A program made the position numbers and the translations under genes. A stretch of DNA of 64,000 nt from Verrucomicrobiia bacterium (GTDB lineage Bacteria; Verrucomicrobiota; Verrucomicrobiia; Limisphaerales; JADLHS01), in the NCBI GenBank assembly GCA_026125285.1, contig JAHCLO010000037.1:1-64000 (forward strand). Direction: 5' to 3'. Positions 23,773 through 32,922 of the stretch are shown here, in pieces (position 1 is the stretch's first letter; the number at the start of each line of letters is the position of its first letter). The notes under the pieces were generated by a model, which had not been told where the DNA came from, did not search any database, and saw only the letters and a list, made by a program, of their open reading frames with translations.

Positions 23773-25755
23773 ATGACTGAGCAAAACAAAACGGTTTCCA
23801 CGAGTTCACTGTTGCAGGAGAATCGGACGTTCCCGCCGTCACCCGAGGTCATCCAGCGTGCCTACATCAATGCCGAGCAGTACCAGAAAATGTACGAACG
23901 CTCAATCAACGATTCCGACAAGTTCTGGTTGGAACAGGCGGGCACGCTGGAATGGATCAAGCCGCCCACCGTGGCCCGTAAATACACCTGGGATACCGCC
24001 GCGCGGCGCATCCACCACACGTGGTTCGAGGACGGTCAACTCAATGTCACGGTCAATTGCCTGGACCGCCATCTCAAAACCGATAAGCGCAACAAGACCG
24101 CGTTGATTTGGCAGGGTGAGCCGGAGAACGACGTCAAGAAGCTCACCTACGAGCAGTTGCACGCCGAGGTCTGCAAGTTTGCCAATGTGCTGAAATCCTT
24201 CGGCGTGAAGAAGGGCGAGCGCGTGGCCATTTATCTGCCGATGATTCTCGAGTTGCCCATTGCCATGCTGGCGTGCGCCCGCATCGGAGCCATTCACTCC
24301 ATCGTCTTCGGTGGCTTCAGCGCCGAGGCGCTGGCGGGCCGCATCAACGATTCCACGTGCAAATTGCTCATCACCGCCAACGGTGGCTTGCGGGCGGGCA
24401 AGACGATTCCGCTGAAAGCCATCGCGGATGAAGCCTTGAAGCACTCACCCAGCATTGAGAAGGTGATCGTGGTCAAACATATCGAGAACCCGGGCAACAT
24501 GACTGCGGGCCGCGACCTCTGGTGGCATGATCTGATGGCCGGTGCGAGTCCCGATTGCGCGCCGGAAACGATGAAGGCCGAGGATGTGCTGTTCATGCTT
24601 TACACCTCCGGCTCCACCGGCAAACCCAAGGGCGTCGTCCATACCACCGCCGGCTACCTGTTGCACGCGGCCCTCACGCACAAGTACATCTTCGACGTAC
24701 ATGAGGATGACATCTACTGGTGTACCGCGGACATCGGCTGGGTGACGGGACACAGCTATATTGTTTATGGTCCGCTGTGCAACGGCGCAACTAGCCTGAT
24801 GTTTGAAGGTGTGCCTACGTTCCCGGACGCCGGTCGGTTCTGGCAGGTCGTCAACAAATTCAAAGTCACGGTCTTCTACACCGCGCCCACCGCCATCCGC
24901 TCGCTGATTCGCCTGGGCGAAGAGTGGCCGAACAAATACGACATGAGTTCGTTACGGCTGCTTGGCTCGGTCGGCGAACCCATCAATCCCGAGGCGTGGA
25001 TCTGGTATCACCGCGTCATCGGCAAGGAACGCTGCCCGATTGTGGACACGTGGTGGCAGACTGAAACCGGCGGCATTCTCATCACGCCGCTACCCGGCGC
25101 GCATACGCTCAAACCCGGCAGCGCCAACCGACCGTTCTTCGGTGTCGAACCGGTCGTTCTGCGCGACGACGGTACCGAGTGTTCGGCGAACGAAGGCGGC
25201 AAGTTGTGCATCAAGAAGCCGTGGCCCGGCATGATGCGGACGACCTGGGGCGATCATGACCGCTTCATTGACACGTACTTCACGATGTATCCGAACATCT
25301 ACTTCACCGGCGACGGTTGCCGCATTGACGAGGATGGTGATTACTGGTTGATGGGCCGCATTGACGACGTGGTAAACGTGTCGGGCCACCGCATTGGCAC
25401 GGCGGAAGTGGAAAGCGCCTTGGTGAGTCATCCGAAGGTTTCGGAAGCGGCCGTGGCGCCGATGCCGCACGACATCAAAGGCCAGGGTCTTTATGCGTTT
25501 GTCACCCTTAAGGAGGGCATCGCCGAAAGTGACGAACTCAAAAAGGAACTCGTCAATCACGTGCGCAAGGAAATCGGGCCGATTGCCGCGCCGGACAAAA
25601 TCCAGTTCGCTCCCGGCTTGCCGAAGACCCGTTCCGGCAAAATCATGCGCCGCATCCTGCGCAAGATCGCCGAAAACGCAGTGGATCAAATTGGCGACAC
25701 CACCACGCTGGCCGATCCGCACGTGGTGGAAGTGCTCGTGAAGGGCAAACAGTAG
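23773..25755 (+). CDS. acs: Acetyl-CoA synthetase (AMP-forming)
   Basis: 660 residues, the standard Acs length. The N-terminal ACAS segment (RAYINAEQYQKMYERSIND, DKFWLEQAGTLEW) precedes the adenylate-forming core: P-loop-like YTSGSTGKPKGVVHT, GWVTGHSYIVYGPL, the acetate-pocket WWQTETGG, and the hinge/ATP motif DYWLMGRIDDVVNVSGHRIG. The C-terminal PKTRSGKIMRRILRKIA has K623, the lysine acetylated and inactivated in other Acs enzymes and the expected AcuC substrate. It activates acetate to acetyl-CoA in the cytoplasm. A strong hairpin follows the stop at 25770-25818. Confidence 0.96.
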   Translation: MTEQNKTVSTSSLLQENRTFPPSPEVIQRAYINAEQYQKMYERSINDSDKFWLEQAGTLEWIKPPTVARKYTWDTAARRIHHTWFEDGQLNVTVNCLDRHLKTDKRNKTALIWQGEPENDVKKLTYEQLHAEVCKFANVLKSFGVKKGERVAIYLPMILELPIAMLACARIGAIHSIVFGGFSAEALAGRINDSTCKLLITANGGLRAGKTIPLKAIADEALKHSPSIEKVIVVKHIENPGNMTAGRDLWWHDLMAGASPDCAPETMKAEDVLFMLYTSGSTGKPKGVVHTTAGYLLHAALTHKYIFDVHEDDIYWCTADIGWVTGHSYIVYGPLCNGATSLMFEGVPTFPDAGRFWQVVNKFKVTVFYTAPTAIRSLIRLGEEWPNKYDMSSLRLLGSVGEPINPEAWIWYHRVIGKERCPIVDTWWQTETGGILITPLPGAHTLKPGSANRPFFGVEPVVLRDDGTECSANEGGKLCIKKPWPGMMRTTWGDHDRFIDTYFTMYPNIYFTGDGCRIDEDGDYWLMGRIDDVVNVSGHRIGTAEVESALVSHPKVSEAAVAPMPHDIKGQGLYAFVTLKEGIAESDELKKELVNHVRKEIGPIAAPDKIQFAPGLPKTRSGKIMRRILRKIAENAVDQIGDTTTLADPHVVEVLVKGKQ

Positions 25756-25769
25756 GCCGTGCTTGACTC

Positions 25770-25818
25770 CGCCCGCCCGCGTTCGGGGCGACTGATTGCG
25801 CCGAACGCGGGGCGGGCG
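25770..25818 (+). terminator. Strong hairpin after acs
   Basis: GCCCGCCCGCGTTCGG (25771-25786) pairs with CCGAACGCGGGGCGGGC (25801-25817), one bulged G, loop of 14. There is no T-tract after it, so it may attenuate transcription or protect the acs mRNA 3' end rather than terminate fully. Confidence 0.55.
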
Positions 25819-25899
25819 AACAATTCATCCATCAGTTCCCGATGACGATGGCGGAAGCTGGTTGAGAAAAGAAACTTGGGGCAGGGGAAGGACACGCTT

Positions 25900-27252
25900 A
25901 TGGCAGGGCAAATGGGGCGGGGAAACGTGAATGGAACGGGCACAAGCGTCCGTGAAAGTGGCAACCCATCTGGTATCGCAAACCGTGGGTGGACCGTCGC
26001 GCTGGCCGGCACCGGGATCAATCTCGCGCTGGGAGTGCTCTACACATGGAGTCTCTTCAAGGGCGCGATCGAAAAGGAGTTTGGCTGGCAAGGCTCGCAA
26101 CTGAACGATCCCTACGCCCTGTGCTGTCTGGTCTTCGCGTTCGTCATGATTTTGGCCGGACGCTGTCAGGACCGATTTGGGCCGCGCCTGACGGCGTCCA
26201 TCGGCGGATTGCTGGTCGGCGCCGGCATGGTGATCATCTCGACCACCAGCAACTACGTGTTGTGGCTGCTCGGCTTCGGGGTGTTGGTGGGGGCGGGCAT
26301 TGGCTTCGGCTATTCTTCGGCTACGCCGCCGGCGTTGAAATGGTTTCCGCCAGCCAAGACCGGCCTGATCGCCGGCCTGGTCGTCGCGGGTTTTGGCCTG
26401 GCGCCGGTCTATCTCGCGCCGTTGTCGCAATACCTGCTGGCTCATTACCAGTTGCGCGGCTCAATGCTGATCTTCGGCATCGCCTTTGTCGTGATCGTCT
26501 GCGGTCTGGCGCAACTGCTGATCAATCCACCGTCGGGTTATGTGGCCGGCGCCAAACCGGCCGGTGCCGCCGGCCCCGCCAAACCGGTGGCGGCAATGCA
26601 CTTCACGCCCAGGGAAATCCTGCGGCAGCCGACCTTCTGGCTGTTGTGGGTGATCTATTTCATCGGCGCGGGCGCGGGCTTGATGGTCATCGGCAGCATC
26701 AGCGGCATGGCCAAGACCAGCATGGGTGAACTGGCGTTCGTAGCCGTGGCGGTCATGGCCATCGGCAATGCCGGCGGGCGCGTTCTGGCCGGAACGCTGT
26801 CCGACAGAATTGGCCGGCGCTGGACCTTGTGCCTGGTGCTGGCACTCCAAGCCCTATTGATGTTCGTGGCGATTCCGGTCACCGCGTCCAAAGACATGGC
26901 CGCCGTGGTGATCGTGCTGGTAGCGGCGCTCATTGGCGCGAACTACGGTGCTAACCTGGCCTTGTTTCCGTCATACACCAAAGACTTGTGGGGCTTGAAG
27001 AGCTTCGGGGTGAACTACGGAATTTTGTTCACGGCGTGGGGCATGGGTGGCCTCGTGTTACCCCGTTTGCAGCAGACGCTCACCGCCCAGAGTGGCGGCA
27101 GTTATCAATCCTCGTTCATTACCGCCGGGGTTCTGCTACTGCTGGGTGCGGCGCTGACGCTGCTGCTGAAATCACGCTCCGCCAGCACCGCTGTAACCGT
27201 GCCCGCCGGGGAAACGAAACCAACATCACCAGCCAAAAGTGGGGTGGCATGA
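25900..27252 (+). CDS. MFS transporter, oxalate/formate antiporter (OFA) family
   Basis: 450 residues from the ATG at 25900, which has GGGGAAGG about nine bases upstream; a TTG at 25876 is less likely. Twelve membrane segments are visible. OFA signatures: ALGVLYTWSLFKGAIEKEFGW at TM1-loop, GRCQDRFGPRLTASIGG, GFGYSSATPPALKWFPPAKTGLIAGLVVAGFGL, and GGRVLAGTLSDRIGRRW. Members move small carboxylates (oxalate/formate, and in acetate operons probably monocarboxylates). Its place after acs and its ATGA overlap with the barrel gene suggest uptake of acetate or a related acid. Confidence 0.87.
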   Translation: MAGQMGRGNVNGTGTSVRESGNPSGIANRGWTVALAGTGINLALGVLYTWSLFKGAIEKEFGWQGSQLNDPYALCCLVFAFVMILAGRCQDRFGPRLTASIGGLLVGAGMVIISTTSNYVLWLLGFGVLVGAGIGFGYSSATPPALKWFPPAKTGLIAGLVVAGFGLAPVYLAPLSQYLLAHYQLRGSMLIFGIAFVVIVCGLAQLLINPPSGYVAGAKPAGAAGPAKPVAAMHFTPREILRQPTFWLLWVIYFIGAGAGLMVIGSISGMAKTSMGELAFVAVAVMAIGNAGGRVLAGTLSDRIGRRWTLCLVLALQALLMFVAIPVTASKDMAAVVIVLVAALIGANYGANLALFPSYTKDLWGLKSFGVNYGILFTAWGMGGLVLPRLQQTLTAQSGGSYQSSFITAGVLLLLGAALTLLLKSRSASTAVTVPAGETKPTSPAKSGVA

Positions 27253-28565
27253 AGAACAAACCTTGGGGCAAAGTCGCCGAGCGGTTGCGAACGTTGCGGC
27301 GTCATGGCGTGACCGTGACCGTGATCCTAGCCGGCTCTATGACCAGCAGCCAGGCGCAAGGCTGGCAACTGGCCACCAACCTGAGCCTCAAAGCCGATCT
27401 GACGCTCAAGGAAACCTTCGACAGCAATGTCTATCTCCAGGACGAGAAGCCCTCGCCTGCGGTGACCAACGCGGCTCAACCGTTTCAGGAATCTTTGGTC
27501 ACCTCGGTAACGCCACGCCTGGCGTTGGACTGGACCCCCATCCCGGAGTTCTGTTTTGGCGCTTCTTACGCGCCGGAGGTCAACGTTTACCATTCTGAGA
27601 CCTCTGAAAGTCACGTGGCGCATCGGGCCGGCCTGCGCTTCCACGGGGTGGTACGCATCGTGACCTGGCAGATGCAGAACAGCTTCACGTGGATTGATGG
27701 CAGCCGGGAGGGTTTGACCTTCGGCGCCCCGGGCGGCGCCCCGGCCATCGGCGGCATTCCGTTGCGTGACCGGCGGGCGGCGTTCATCTACCGGAACAGC
27801 TTTGGCGCGTTTCACAAACACGGCGATTGGTTCTTCCGCCCGGCGGTCTCCTCCTACATCCACGATTTCCAGACCGAACGACGAAGTCCGGCAGAGTACC
27901 CGTTTTACCAGAACTACGTGGATCGAAACGATTTCAACGTCGGTTTGGACGTGGGCTACAAGGCGTTCAAGGAGGGGTACGTGTTTGTGGCGTATCGGTT
28001 CGGCTGGCAGCACGAGCCGTCCCTGCCCAGTCAGAGTTATGATTACTCGAATGATTACCGGAGGCTGCTGCTGGGGTTTGAAGGGAAAATCACCGATTGG
28101 TTGAGCTTGAACCTGTTCATCGGCCCGGACTGGCGGGACTTCAACCACAATCCTCCGGACGGCTTCGATTCCCAGCACGTGAAGCTGTTCGTTGATGGCT
28201 CTGCGGTCCTGACACTGACCAAGTCGGATACCGTGACGCTCACCGCCAAGCAGTATGAACAACCGGCGTTTGGCGCGCCGTCCGCGTATGAGGACATCAC
28301 TTACGAAATTTCCTGGCGTCACCGGTGGAGTGAGAAGTTCACCTCCCAGGCCGGCTTCAAAGCCTACGGCGGCGTTTGGGAACCGCCCGTGAAACGCGAA
28401 GACTGGATCTTCACCCCCAGTGCCGCGCTGACGTACAAACATGATCAACATCTCAGCACAGAGTTGGCCTACTCCTACGACTGGGCGAAAAGTCGGATTC
28501 CCGATACCGCGGGCCGCGAGTTTACCCGACACTTGGTATCACTAGGTGTCCGATACGCCTTCTGA
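27249..28565 (+). CDS. Outer-membrane beta-barrel protein coupled to the OFA transporter
   Basis: 438 residues; the ATG at 27249 overlaps the transporter's TGA (ATGA). The N-terminus has basic residues and a signal-like stretch (GVTVTVILAGSMTSSQAQG). The rest alternates polar and hydrophobic residues with many aromatics (WQMQNSFTWIDG, VFVAYRFGWQHEP, LSTELAYSYDWAKS) and ends in RYAF, the C-terminal aromatic sorting signal of barrel proteins. The family is not one I can name; it resembles outer-membrane beta-barrel families with 14-18 strands. The coupling suggests it provides the outer-membrane pore for the substrate carried by the MFS protein. Confidence 0.78.
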   Translation: MKNKPWGKVAERLRTLRRHGVTVTVILAGSMTSSQAQGWQLATNLSLKADLTLKETFDSNVYLQDEKPSPAVTNAAQPFQESLVTSVTPRLALDWTPIPEFCFGASYAPEVNVYHSETSESHVAHRAGLRFHGVVRIVTWQMQNSFTWIDGSREGLTFGAPGGAPAIGGIPLRDRRAAFIYRNSFGAFHKHGDWFFRPAVSSYIHDFQTERRSPAEYPFYQNYVDRNDFNVGLDVGYKAFKEGYVFVAYRFGWQHEPSLPSQSYDYSNDYRRLLLGFEGKITDWLSLNLFIGPDWRDFNHNPPDGFDSQHVKLFVDGSAVLTLTKSDTVTLTAKQYEQPAFGAPSAYEDITYEISWRHRWSEKFTSQAGFKAYGGVWEPPVKREDWIFTPSAALTYKHDQHLSTELAYSYDWAKSRIPDTAGREFTRHLVSLGVRYAF

Positions 28566-28741
28566 ACAGCCAACCTTGACATTGCGCGAGCGGCACGACG
28601 GACCAACTGGAGCGCCGGCCTGTGACCAGCTTTGGGCTTTCCGGTTTCGATGAGCGGGTTACAGGTTACAGCTTGGCGCCCATTCGCTGGGAGTGTGAGG
28701 TCTCCGGTCTGGTTGCCCGCTTGTCAGAAGAGATCACCGAC

Positions 28742-31066
28742 TCACTCCTGCGGGTAAACCAGAATCCGGTCATGCACCACCACGGCCAGATCGTTCTTGC
28801 CGTCGCCAGTGAGGTCGGCCACCAGGGCCTCGCGCGGTTCGGGGAAGGAGCCGCTCCGCCCGCGGAACGTGCGCTCCTCGAATACCTGCCAGCGGTCCGC
28901 CGGTACCAACTTGTGGTTGGCGTCGAAGATCACGAGATCAAGGTGATTGCGCGCCGTCTCCATGAAAACCAAATCCTTGCGCCCATCGTTGTTCAAATCA
29001 CCGGAAACCACGTCGTGCAGAAAACCGTTCTTGATGGAAGTTTCGTAACCGTCAAGTGTGGTAAGCTCCCAGGCGTCGCCGGACAATGGTAGCCAGGCGA
29101 TGGCGTTCAGGCCGAGAAACGCCACGGCGTTTGGTGTGTCGCCGCCCAAAGTCACGGCTTGCAGGCCGCGGAATTCGGAGACCGGCAAGGAAAGGTTTCG
29201 GACCACCTGCCACACGCCGGAGGCATCGCGCTCGCATAATGTCAATGCCTTGCGCTCCGCATCAAGTAGGAACAATGATGGCACGACGTTCGTGCCTTGC
29301 TTCACCGCCGCCGCACCGATAATCCGGGAATTCCCCGTCGCCCCGTTGATCTGATCCTTCACTTGAAACACCCAATTGGTGACAGGCGCAGATTGCCTGC
29401 CTGGTTCCGGACTGAGCACCACGGCGCGCACGAAATTCCGCTGCGCCAACAGGAGTTCAGGCTTCCTGTCACCGTCCACGTCGGCGGTACTGAACCACGG
29501 TTGCGCAATGTCGGCTCCACCCGGTGGGGCGACCTCCAGTTCGTCAAAATCCCTGGCCGACGACTGCAAGAGCACTTTGACCTTCTCATAAGGAATGAGC
29601 GCGAGCAGGTCGGGCCAGCCATCCTGGTTCACATCGTGAATCGCCAGTGCCGTGGGATTGGATTTGAAATTCTCACTCAATTTCTGCGTGCGCGTCGCGC
29701 CGTCGGCCGTTCGAATGACCAACGATCGCCTTCCGTCCTGATCCACAATGACGGCCAACACCGGTTTCGCGTTCGGCTGCAACGACCCCACTGCCATGAC
29801 CAGGGGACGGCCATCGAACGGAATCAGCGTCGGGAACGGAAGGCGTTCTCCGTCATCCAGGCGGGCCACCCCGATTTGCCGCTCCTCGGTGCTCAACAGA
29901 AAAACCTCCGGCTTTCCGTCGCCGTCCCAATCCGCCACCGCGATGTCGCTTACGCCCGCCAGCGTGGGGAAAGCGCGTGGCGACGCCAAAGAACCGTCGG
30001 GCCGCTGGAGGAAGATCGAAAGCTTGCCGCTTTCCGGTTCGGCCACGAGCAAATCCACGCGCGCATCGCCGTTCACGTCTGCCCAATGCTGACCACGCCG
30101 GGCCTTGTCCGTCTTGTTCAACGGCAACACCTGAAACTGGCCCTGCTTGAAATTACCCGCCAGCGTTTCCGCCGGTTGGCGCGTGAATTGTGAAATCTGG
30201 GCCCGCCCGGAATTCTGCGCAATGGTCATGATAAAGGTCTTCTCGTTGGCCTCCAGCGTGTCGGCCCAATACGAGCGGATGGGCGGGAGGTTGAAGAAGA
30301 TTTCCGGGCCGAGCTGACCGTCGGCGGTTTGCAGTCGGAAGCGGAACGGCGTGGGACTTTCCCAGTTCACGAGCAACATGTCTTGCCGGCCATCACCGTC
30401 CAGGTCGAGCACCTGCACCGATTTCACCACGCCGGAGACGGGAATTCTTTCGGGTTCGGCCAGGGTGCGGTCTTCATTTTGTGCGAGGAGATAAACATGG
30501 TTCTCCGAGAGCAATACCAGGTCGGGGCGGCCATCGCCGTTCAAGTCACCGGTGGTCAGTGCATTCTGGCTGAGTTGACCGTCATCAATCGGCCAGCGGC
30601 GCGGCGTGCTCCAGTTGTTGGACCCCTGATTGTAAACCACCACCAGTTCTTTCGGCTCGCCGTAATAGGCAAAGTCGGGCCGGCCATCGCCGTTTAGGTC
30701 CGTCACGACCATCGCCGCGATGCGTTTCTCCGAGGCGATGGAATCAATACGAAACCGGGCGTCGGGCGGCAACTCGTTAAGCTCGCGTTTGGCCAACGGT
30801 TTTGTGGCTTTGGTGAGATTGGTTTTGCCGGTCTGATTGTAGAGCAGGTTGATCTTGGAGCGTGAGTTGTTGACGATGATGAGGTCGTTCAAGCCGTCTC
30901 CGTCCAGGTCGGCGGCGTGCAACAGACCGATGGCATTATCAATTGGGAAGATCTCCGGGCCGGTGAAACCAAAGCGATTGGAGGGCGACTCCGCCCGGCT
31001 GTCCGTCAGGAATCCGGCCATGCCAAGGACCGCCGCAACGCGCACAACAAGAATGAACTTTTGCAT
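28742..31066 (-). CDS. Exported FG-GAP/VCBS repeat protein
   Basis: 774 residues from MQKFILVVRVAAVLGMAG at 31066, with a signal peptide ending near SRAES. About ten FG-GAP/VCBS-like units follow, each with a calcium-loop D-x-[DN]-x-DG-x-x-D core: DLDGDGLNDLIIVN, DLNGDGRPDFAYY, DLNGDGRPDLVLL, DLDGDGRQDMLLVN, DWDGDGKPEVFLL, DVNQDGWPDLLAL, DLNNDGRKDLVFM, DLTGDGKNDLAVVV. A seven-blade propeller or a longer double propeller is likely, in the periplasm or on the surface. It follows yjbQ by 43 bases. No catalytic motif is evident; binding or scaffold roles are typical. Confidence 0.85.
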   Translation of the reverse strand: MQKFILVVRVAAVLGMAGFLTDSRAESPSNRFGFTGPEIFPIDNAIGLLHAADLDGDGLNDLIIVNNSRSKINLLYNQTGKTNLTKATKPLAKRELNELPPDARFRIDSIASEKRIAAMVVTDLNGDGRPDFAYYGEPKELVVVYNQGSNNWSTPRRWPIDDGQLSQNALTTGDLNGDGRPDLVLLSENHVYLLAQNEDRTLAEPERIPVSGVVKSVQVLDLDGDGRQDMLLVNWESPTPFRFRLQTADGQLGPEIFFNLPPIRSYWADTLEANEKTFIMTIAQNSGRAQISQFTRQPAETLAGNFKQGQFQVLPLNKTDKARRGQHWADVNGDARVDLLVAEPESGKLSIFLQRPDGSLASPRAFPTLAGVSDIAVADWDGDGKPEVFLLSTEERQIGVARLDDGERLPFPTLIPFDGRPLVMAVGSLQPNAKPVLAVIVDQDGRRSLVIRTADGATRTQKLSENFKSNPTALAIHDVNQDGWPDLLALIPYEKVKVLLQSSARDFDELEVAPPGGADIAQPWFSTADVDGDRKPELLLAQRNFVRAVVLSPEPGRQSAPVTNWVFQVKDQINGATGNSRIIGAAAVKQGTNVVPSLFLLDAERKALTLCERDASGVWQVVRNLSLPVSEFRGLQAVTLGGDTPNAVAFLGLNAIAWLPLSGDAWELTTLDGYETSIKNGFLHDVVSGDLNNDGRKDLVFMETARNHLDLVIFDANHKLVPADRWQVFEERTFRGRSGSFPEPREALVADLTGDGKNDLAVVVHDRILVYPQE

Positions 31067-31109
31067 GAAACGTGCCGCAAGCTGCCATCGCGGGCTGGAA
31101 TTGGCGAGT

Positions 31110-31532
31110 CTATTTCCCCACGAAGTGCAGCACAACGCGGCGCGTATGCGGCGCGCGGCGGTGTTCCCAAAGATAAATGCCCTGCCACGTGCCGAGGGCC
31201 AGTTGCCCGCCGCTGACGGGGATGCTCAGATTCACCGTGGTCAACGCCGTGCGCACGTGCGCGGGCATGTCGTCGTCGCCTTCGCAAGTGTGATCGAACA
31301 GCGGATCGCCGTCCGGCACGAGCCGCGCAAAGAAGCGGTCCAAGTCGGCCCGCACGTCCGGGTCGGCGTTCTCCTGAATGAGCAGCGACGCGGACGTGTG
31401 CTGAAGATGCAACGTGACCAGTCCGTCGAGAAAGTCGTTTTGGGCAATCCACTCCTGAACGCGGTGCGTAAAGTCGTAAAGGCCCCGCCCGCGCGTGGCA
31501 ATGGTCATTTCAAGCAACAGTTGGCGGAGCAT
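31110..31532 (-). CDS. yjbQ: YjbQ family (UPF0047) protein
   Basis: 140 residues from MLRQLLLEMTIATRGRGLYDF, the normal family length. Diagnostic motifs: LVTLHLQHTSASLLIQENADPDVRADL, FARLVPDG, FDHTCEGDDDMPAHVRTALT, and the C-terminal GTWQGIYLWEHRRAPHTRRVVLH, which supplies the conserved His/Glu metal-like site. Members have weak thiamine-phosphate synthase activity in complementation tests, but their physiological role is uncertain. The frame is open upstream, but those codons cover intergenic sequence. It lies directly downstream of a thrS 3'-end remnant on the same strand. Confidence 0.9.
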   Translation of the reverse strand: MLRQLLLEMTIATRGRGLYDFTHRVQEWIAQNDFLDGLVTLHLQHTSASLLIQENADPDVRADLDRFFARLVPDGDPLFDHTCEGDDDMPAHVRTALTTVNLSIPVSGGQLALGTWQGIYLWEHRRAPHTRRVVLHFVGK

Positions 31533-31689
31533 GGTCTGGATGGTGGTTGGCCCGTCGGCTGACTGATTTTCCAATCTGCGCAAGGGTGCGCAAGCGAAAA
31601 AAAACGCACGTATAACCGCGGCGGAGTTGACGTTAATGGGTGGCGTGCCGGAAGTCGTTCCACAACGAAGGTGTTGGCGCCCGCAGCGG

Positions 31690-31778
31690 TTTGATGTCCG
31701 CCAAGATGTCCGCCATGACTTCCGCCTTCGATTTCGCGCCATGCGGGCCGCCGTGGTGGAGCAGGATGCTCAACGCGC
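31690..31778 (-). pseudogene. thrS: thrS 3'-end remnant, distal half
   Basis: On the minus strand it reads ALSILLHHGGPHGAKSKAEV then MADILADIK, matching the ThrRS tail (AVSVRLHHGGPQGAKPKAEV, ILADIK). Its partner, the immediately preceding stretch of the tail, sits at 32825-32921. The two halves meet at a CGCG and are split by about 1046 bases carrying the dienelactone hydrolase gene. Confidence 0.85.
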
Positions 31779-31829
31779 ACAGAATGGGCCGCAAGAATTA
31801 CTCGAAATCACTATTGCCCTGCGGCCCGG

Positions 31830-31850
31830 TTGACTGGACAATCAGGTCAA
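31830..31850 (+). promoter_or_regulatory. Possible operator/promoter upstream of the dienelactone hydrolase
   Basis: TTGAC-N11-GTCAA is an inverted repeat about 32 bases before the ATG at 31882, inside the sequence inserted between the thrS halves. The first arm could also serve as a -35. A second inverted pair, GGGCCGCA/TGCGGCCC, lies just upstream (31786-31826). No matching regulator is adjacent. Confidence 0.3.
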
Positions 31851-31881
31851 TCACCGTTGTTTAGCCGAACCAGTAACCAAT

Positions 31882-32802
31882 ATGAATTCGAACCTAACTG
31901 GCACGCCCGAAACCGCCTCGCATCCGCCCATTCCGCAGGAGGCGTTTGATTGGTATGACGAATACGCGCACGGGCTGATTGACCGGCGCACCTTCATGAA
32001 TCGGCTGGCCACGCTCACGGCGGCGGGGTTCTCGATGAATCTTTTGCTGACGACGTTGCTGCCCAATTACGCCAACGCGGAACAGGTTTCCTTCAACGAT
32101 CCCGACATCAAGGCTCGTTACGCGGTGTTCCCATCTCCCGAAGGTCACGGCGAAGGGCGCGGTTATCTCGTCACGCCCGCTGCGCTGAAGGGAAAAGCTC
32201 CGGCGGTTTTGGTCATCCATGAGAATCGCGGCCTGAATCCCTACATTGCGGATGTCACCCGGCGCGTGGCCAAGGCGGGCTTTGTTGCGTTCGCGCCAGA
32301 CGCGCTTCATCCCAAGGGCGGTTATCCCGGCAATGACGACGAAGGCCGCGCGCTGCAAAGCTCGCTCGATCGCGTCAAAATCGAAAAGGACTTCATCGCC
32401 GCTGCGAAGTTTCTCAAGACGCATGAACTGTGTAACGGCAAGCTGGGCGCGGTCGGTTTTTGCTTCGGCGGTTATATCGTCAACATGCTCGCCGCCGTGG
32501 TGCCCGATGTGCTTGATGCCGGCGTTCCCTTCTACGGCACGCCCGCCGCGAAGGAAGTCCGCAAGAACATCAAAGCCCCGCTGCTGATTCAACTCGCCGA
32601 ATTGGACACGCGCGTCAACGCCAGTTGGCCGGAATACGAAGCCGACCTCAAAGCCGCCGGAGTGAATTACACCATGCACATGTATCCCCAGTGTAATCAC
32701 GGTTTCCACAACGACTCCACCGGTCGCTACGATGAGAAAAACGCGCAAGTCGCTTGGGGACGTACCATCGCATTTTTCAAGCAGCATCTCGGCCAGCCGT
32801 AA
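31882..32802 (+). CDS. Dienelactone hydrolase family protein with N-terminal Tat-like signal
   Basis: 306 residues. The N-terminus has twin arginines (DRRTFMNRLATLTAAGFSMN) and a hydrophobic run, as in YghX-type exported members. The alpha/beta hydrolase core has HENRGLNPYIADVTRR (family-typical Glu), nucleophile C194 in GFCFGGYIVN, an Asp in AELDTRVN and the catalytic His in NHGFHND. It lies on the plus strand among minus-strand genes. The whole gene, with ~100 bases upstream and 22 downstream, is inserted within a broken thrS-tail copy, so it was probably brought in as a unit. Natural substrate unknown. Confidence 0.88.
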   Translation: MNSNLTGTPETASHPPIPQEAFDWYDEYAHGLIDRRTFMNRLATLTAAGFSMNLLLTTLLPNYANAEQVSFNDPDIKARYAVFPSPEGHGEGRGYLVTPAALKGKAPAVLVIHENRGLNPYIADVTRRVAKAGFVAFAPDALHPKGGYPGNDDEGRALQSSLDRVKIEKDFIAAAKFLKTHELCNGKLGAVGFCFGGYIVNMLAAVVPDVLDAGVPFYGTPAAKEVRKNIKAPLLIQLAELDTRVNASWPEYEADLKAAGVNYTMHMYPQCNHGFHNDSTGRYDEKNAQVAWGRTIAFFKQHLGQP

Positions 32803-32824
32803 CGCAGACAGCCGTCTGCGCCGC

Positions 32825-32921
32825 CCACGCGGCGGCCTCCATGTCCTTCCCGCCGATAAGGAGCGTCGTGTGGACGCGGGATTGCTCGGCGTTCGCGATC
32901 CTGGCCTTGAGGGATGTTGCG
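32825..32921 (-). pseudogene. thrS: thrS 3'-end remnant, proximal half
   Basis: Minus strand reads TSLKARIANAEQSRVHTTLL-IGGKDMEAAA, matching ThrRS TPFKAKIADAEKTRVHTMLV-IGGRDMEAGA. It starts two bases after the stop of the GNAT gene and stops where the DLH-bearing insert begins; the tail continues at 31778-31690. Confidence 0.85.
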
Positions 32922-32922
32922 C

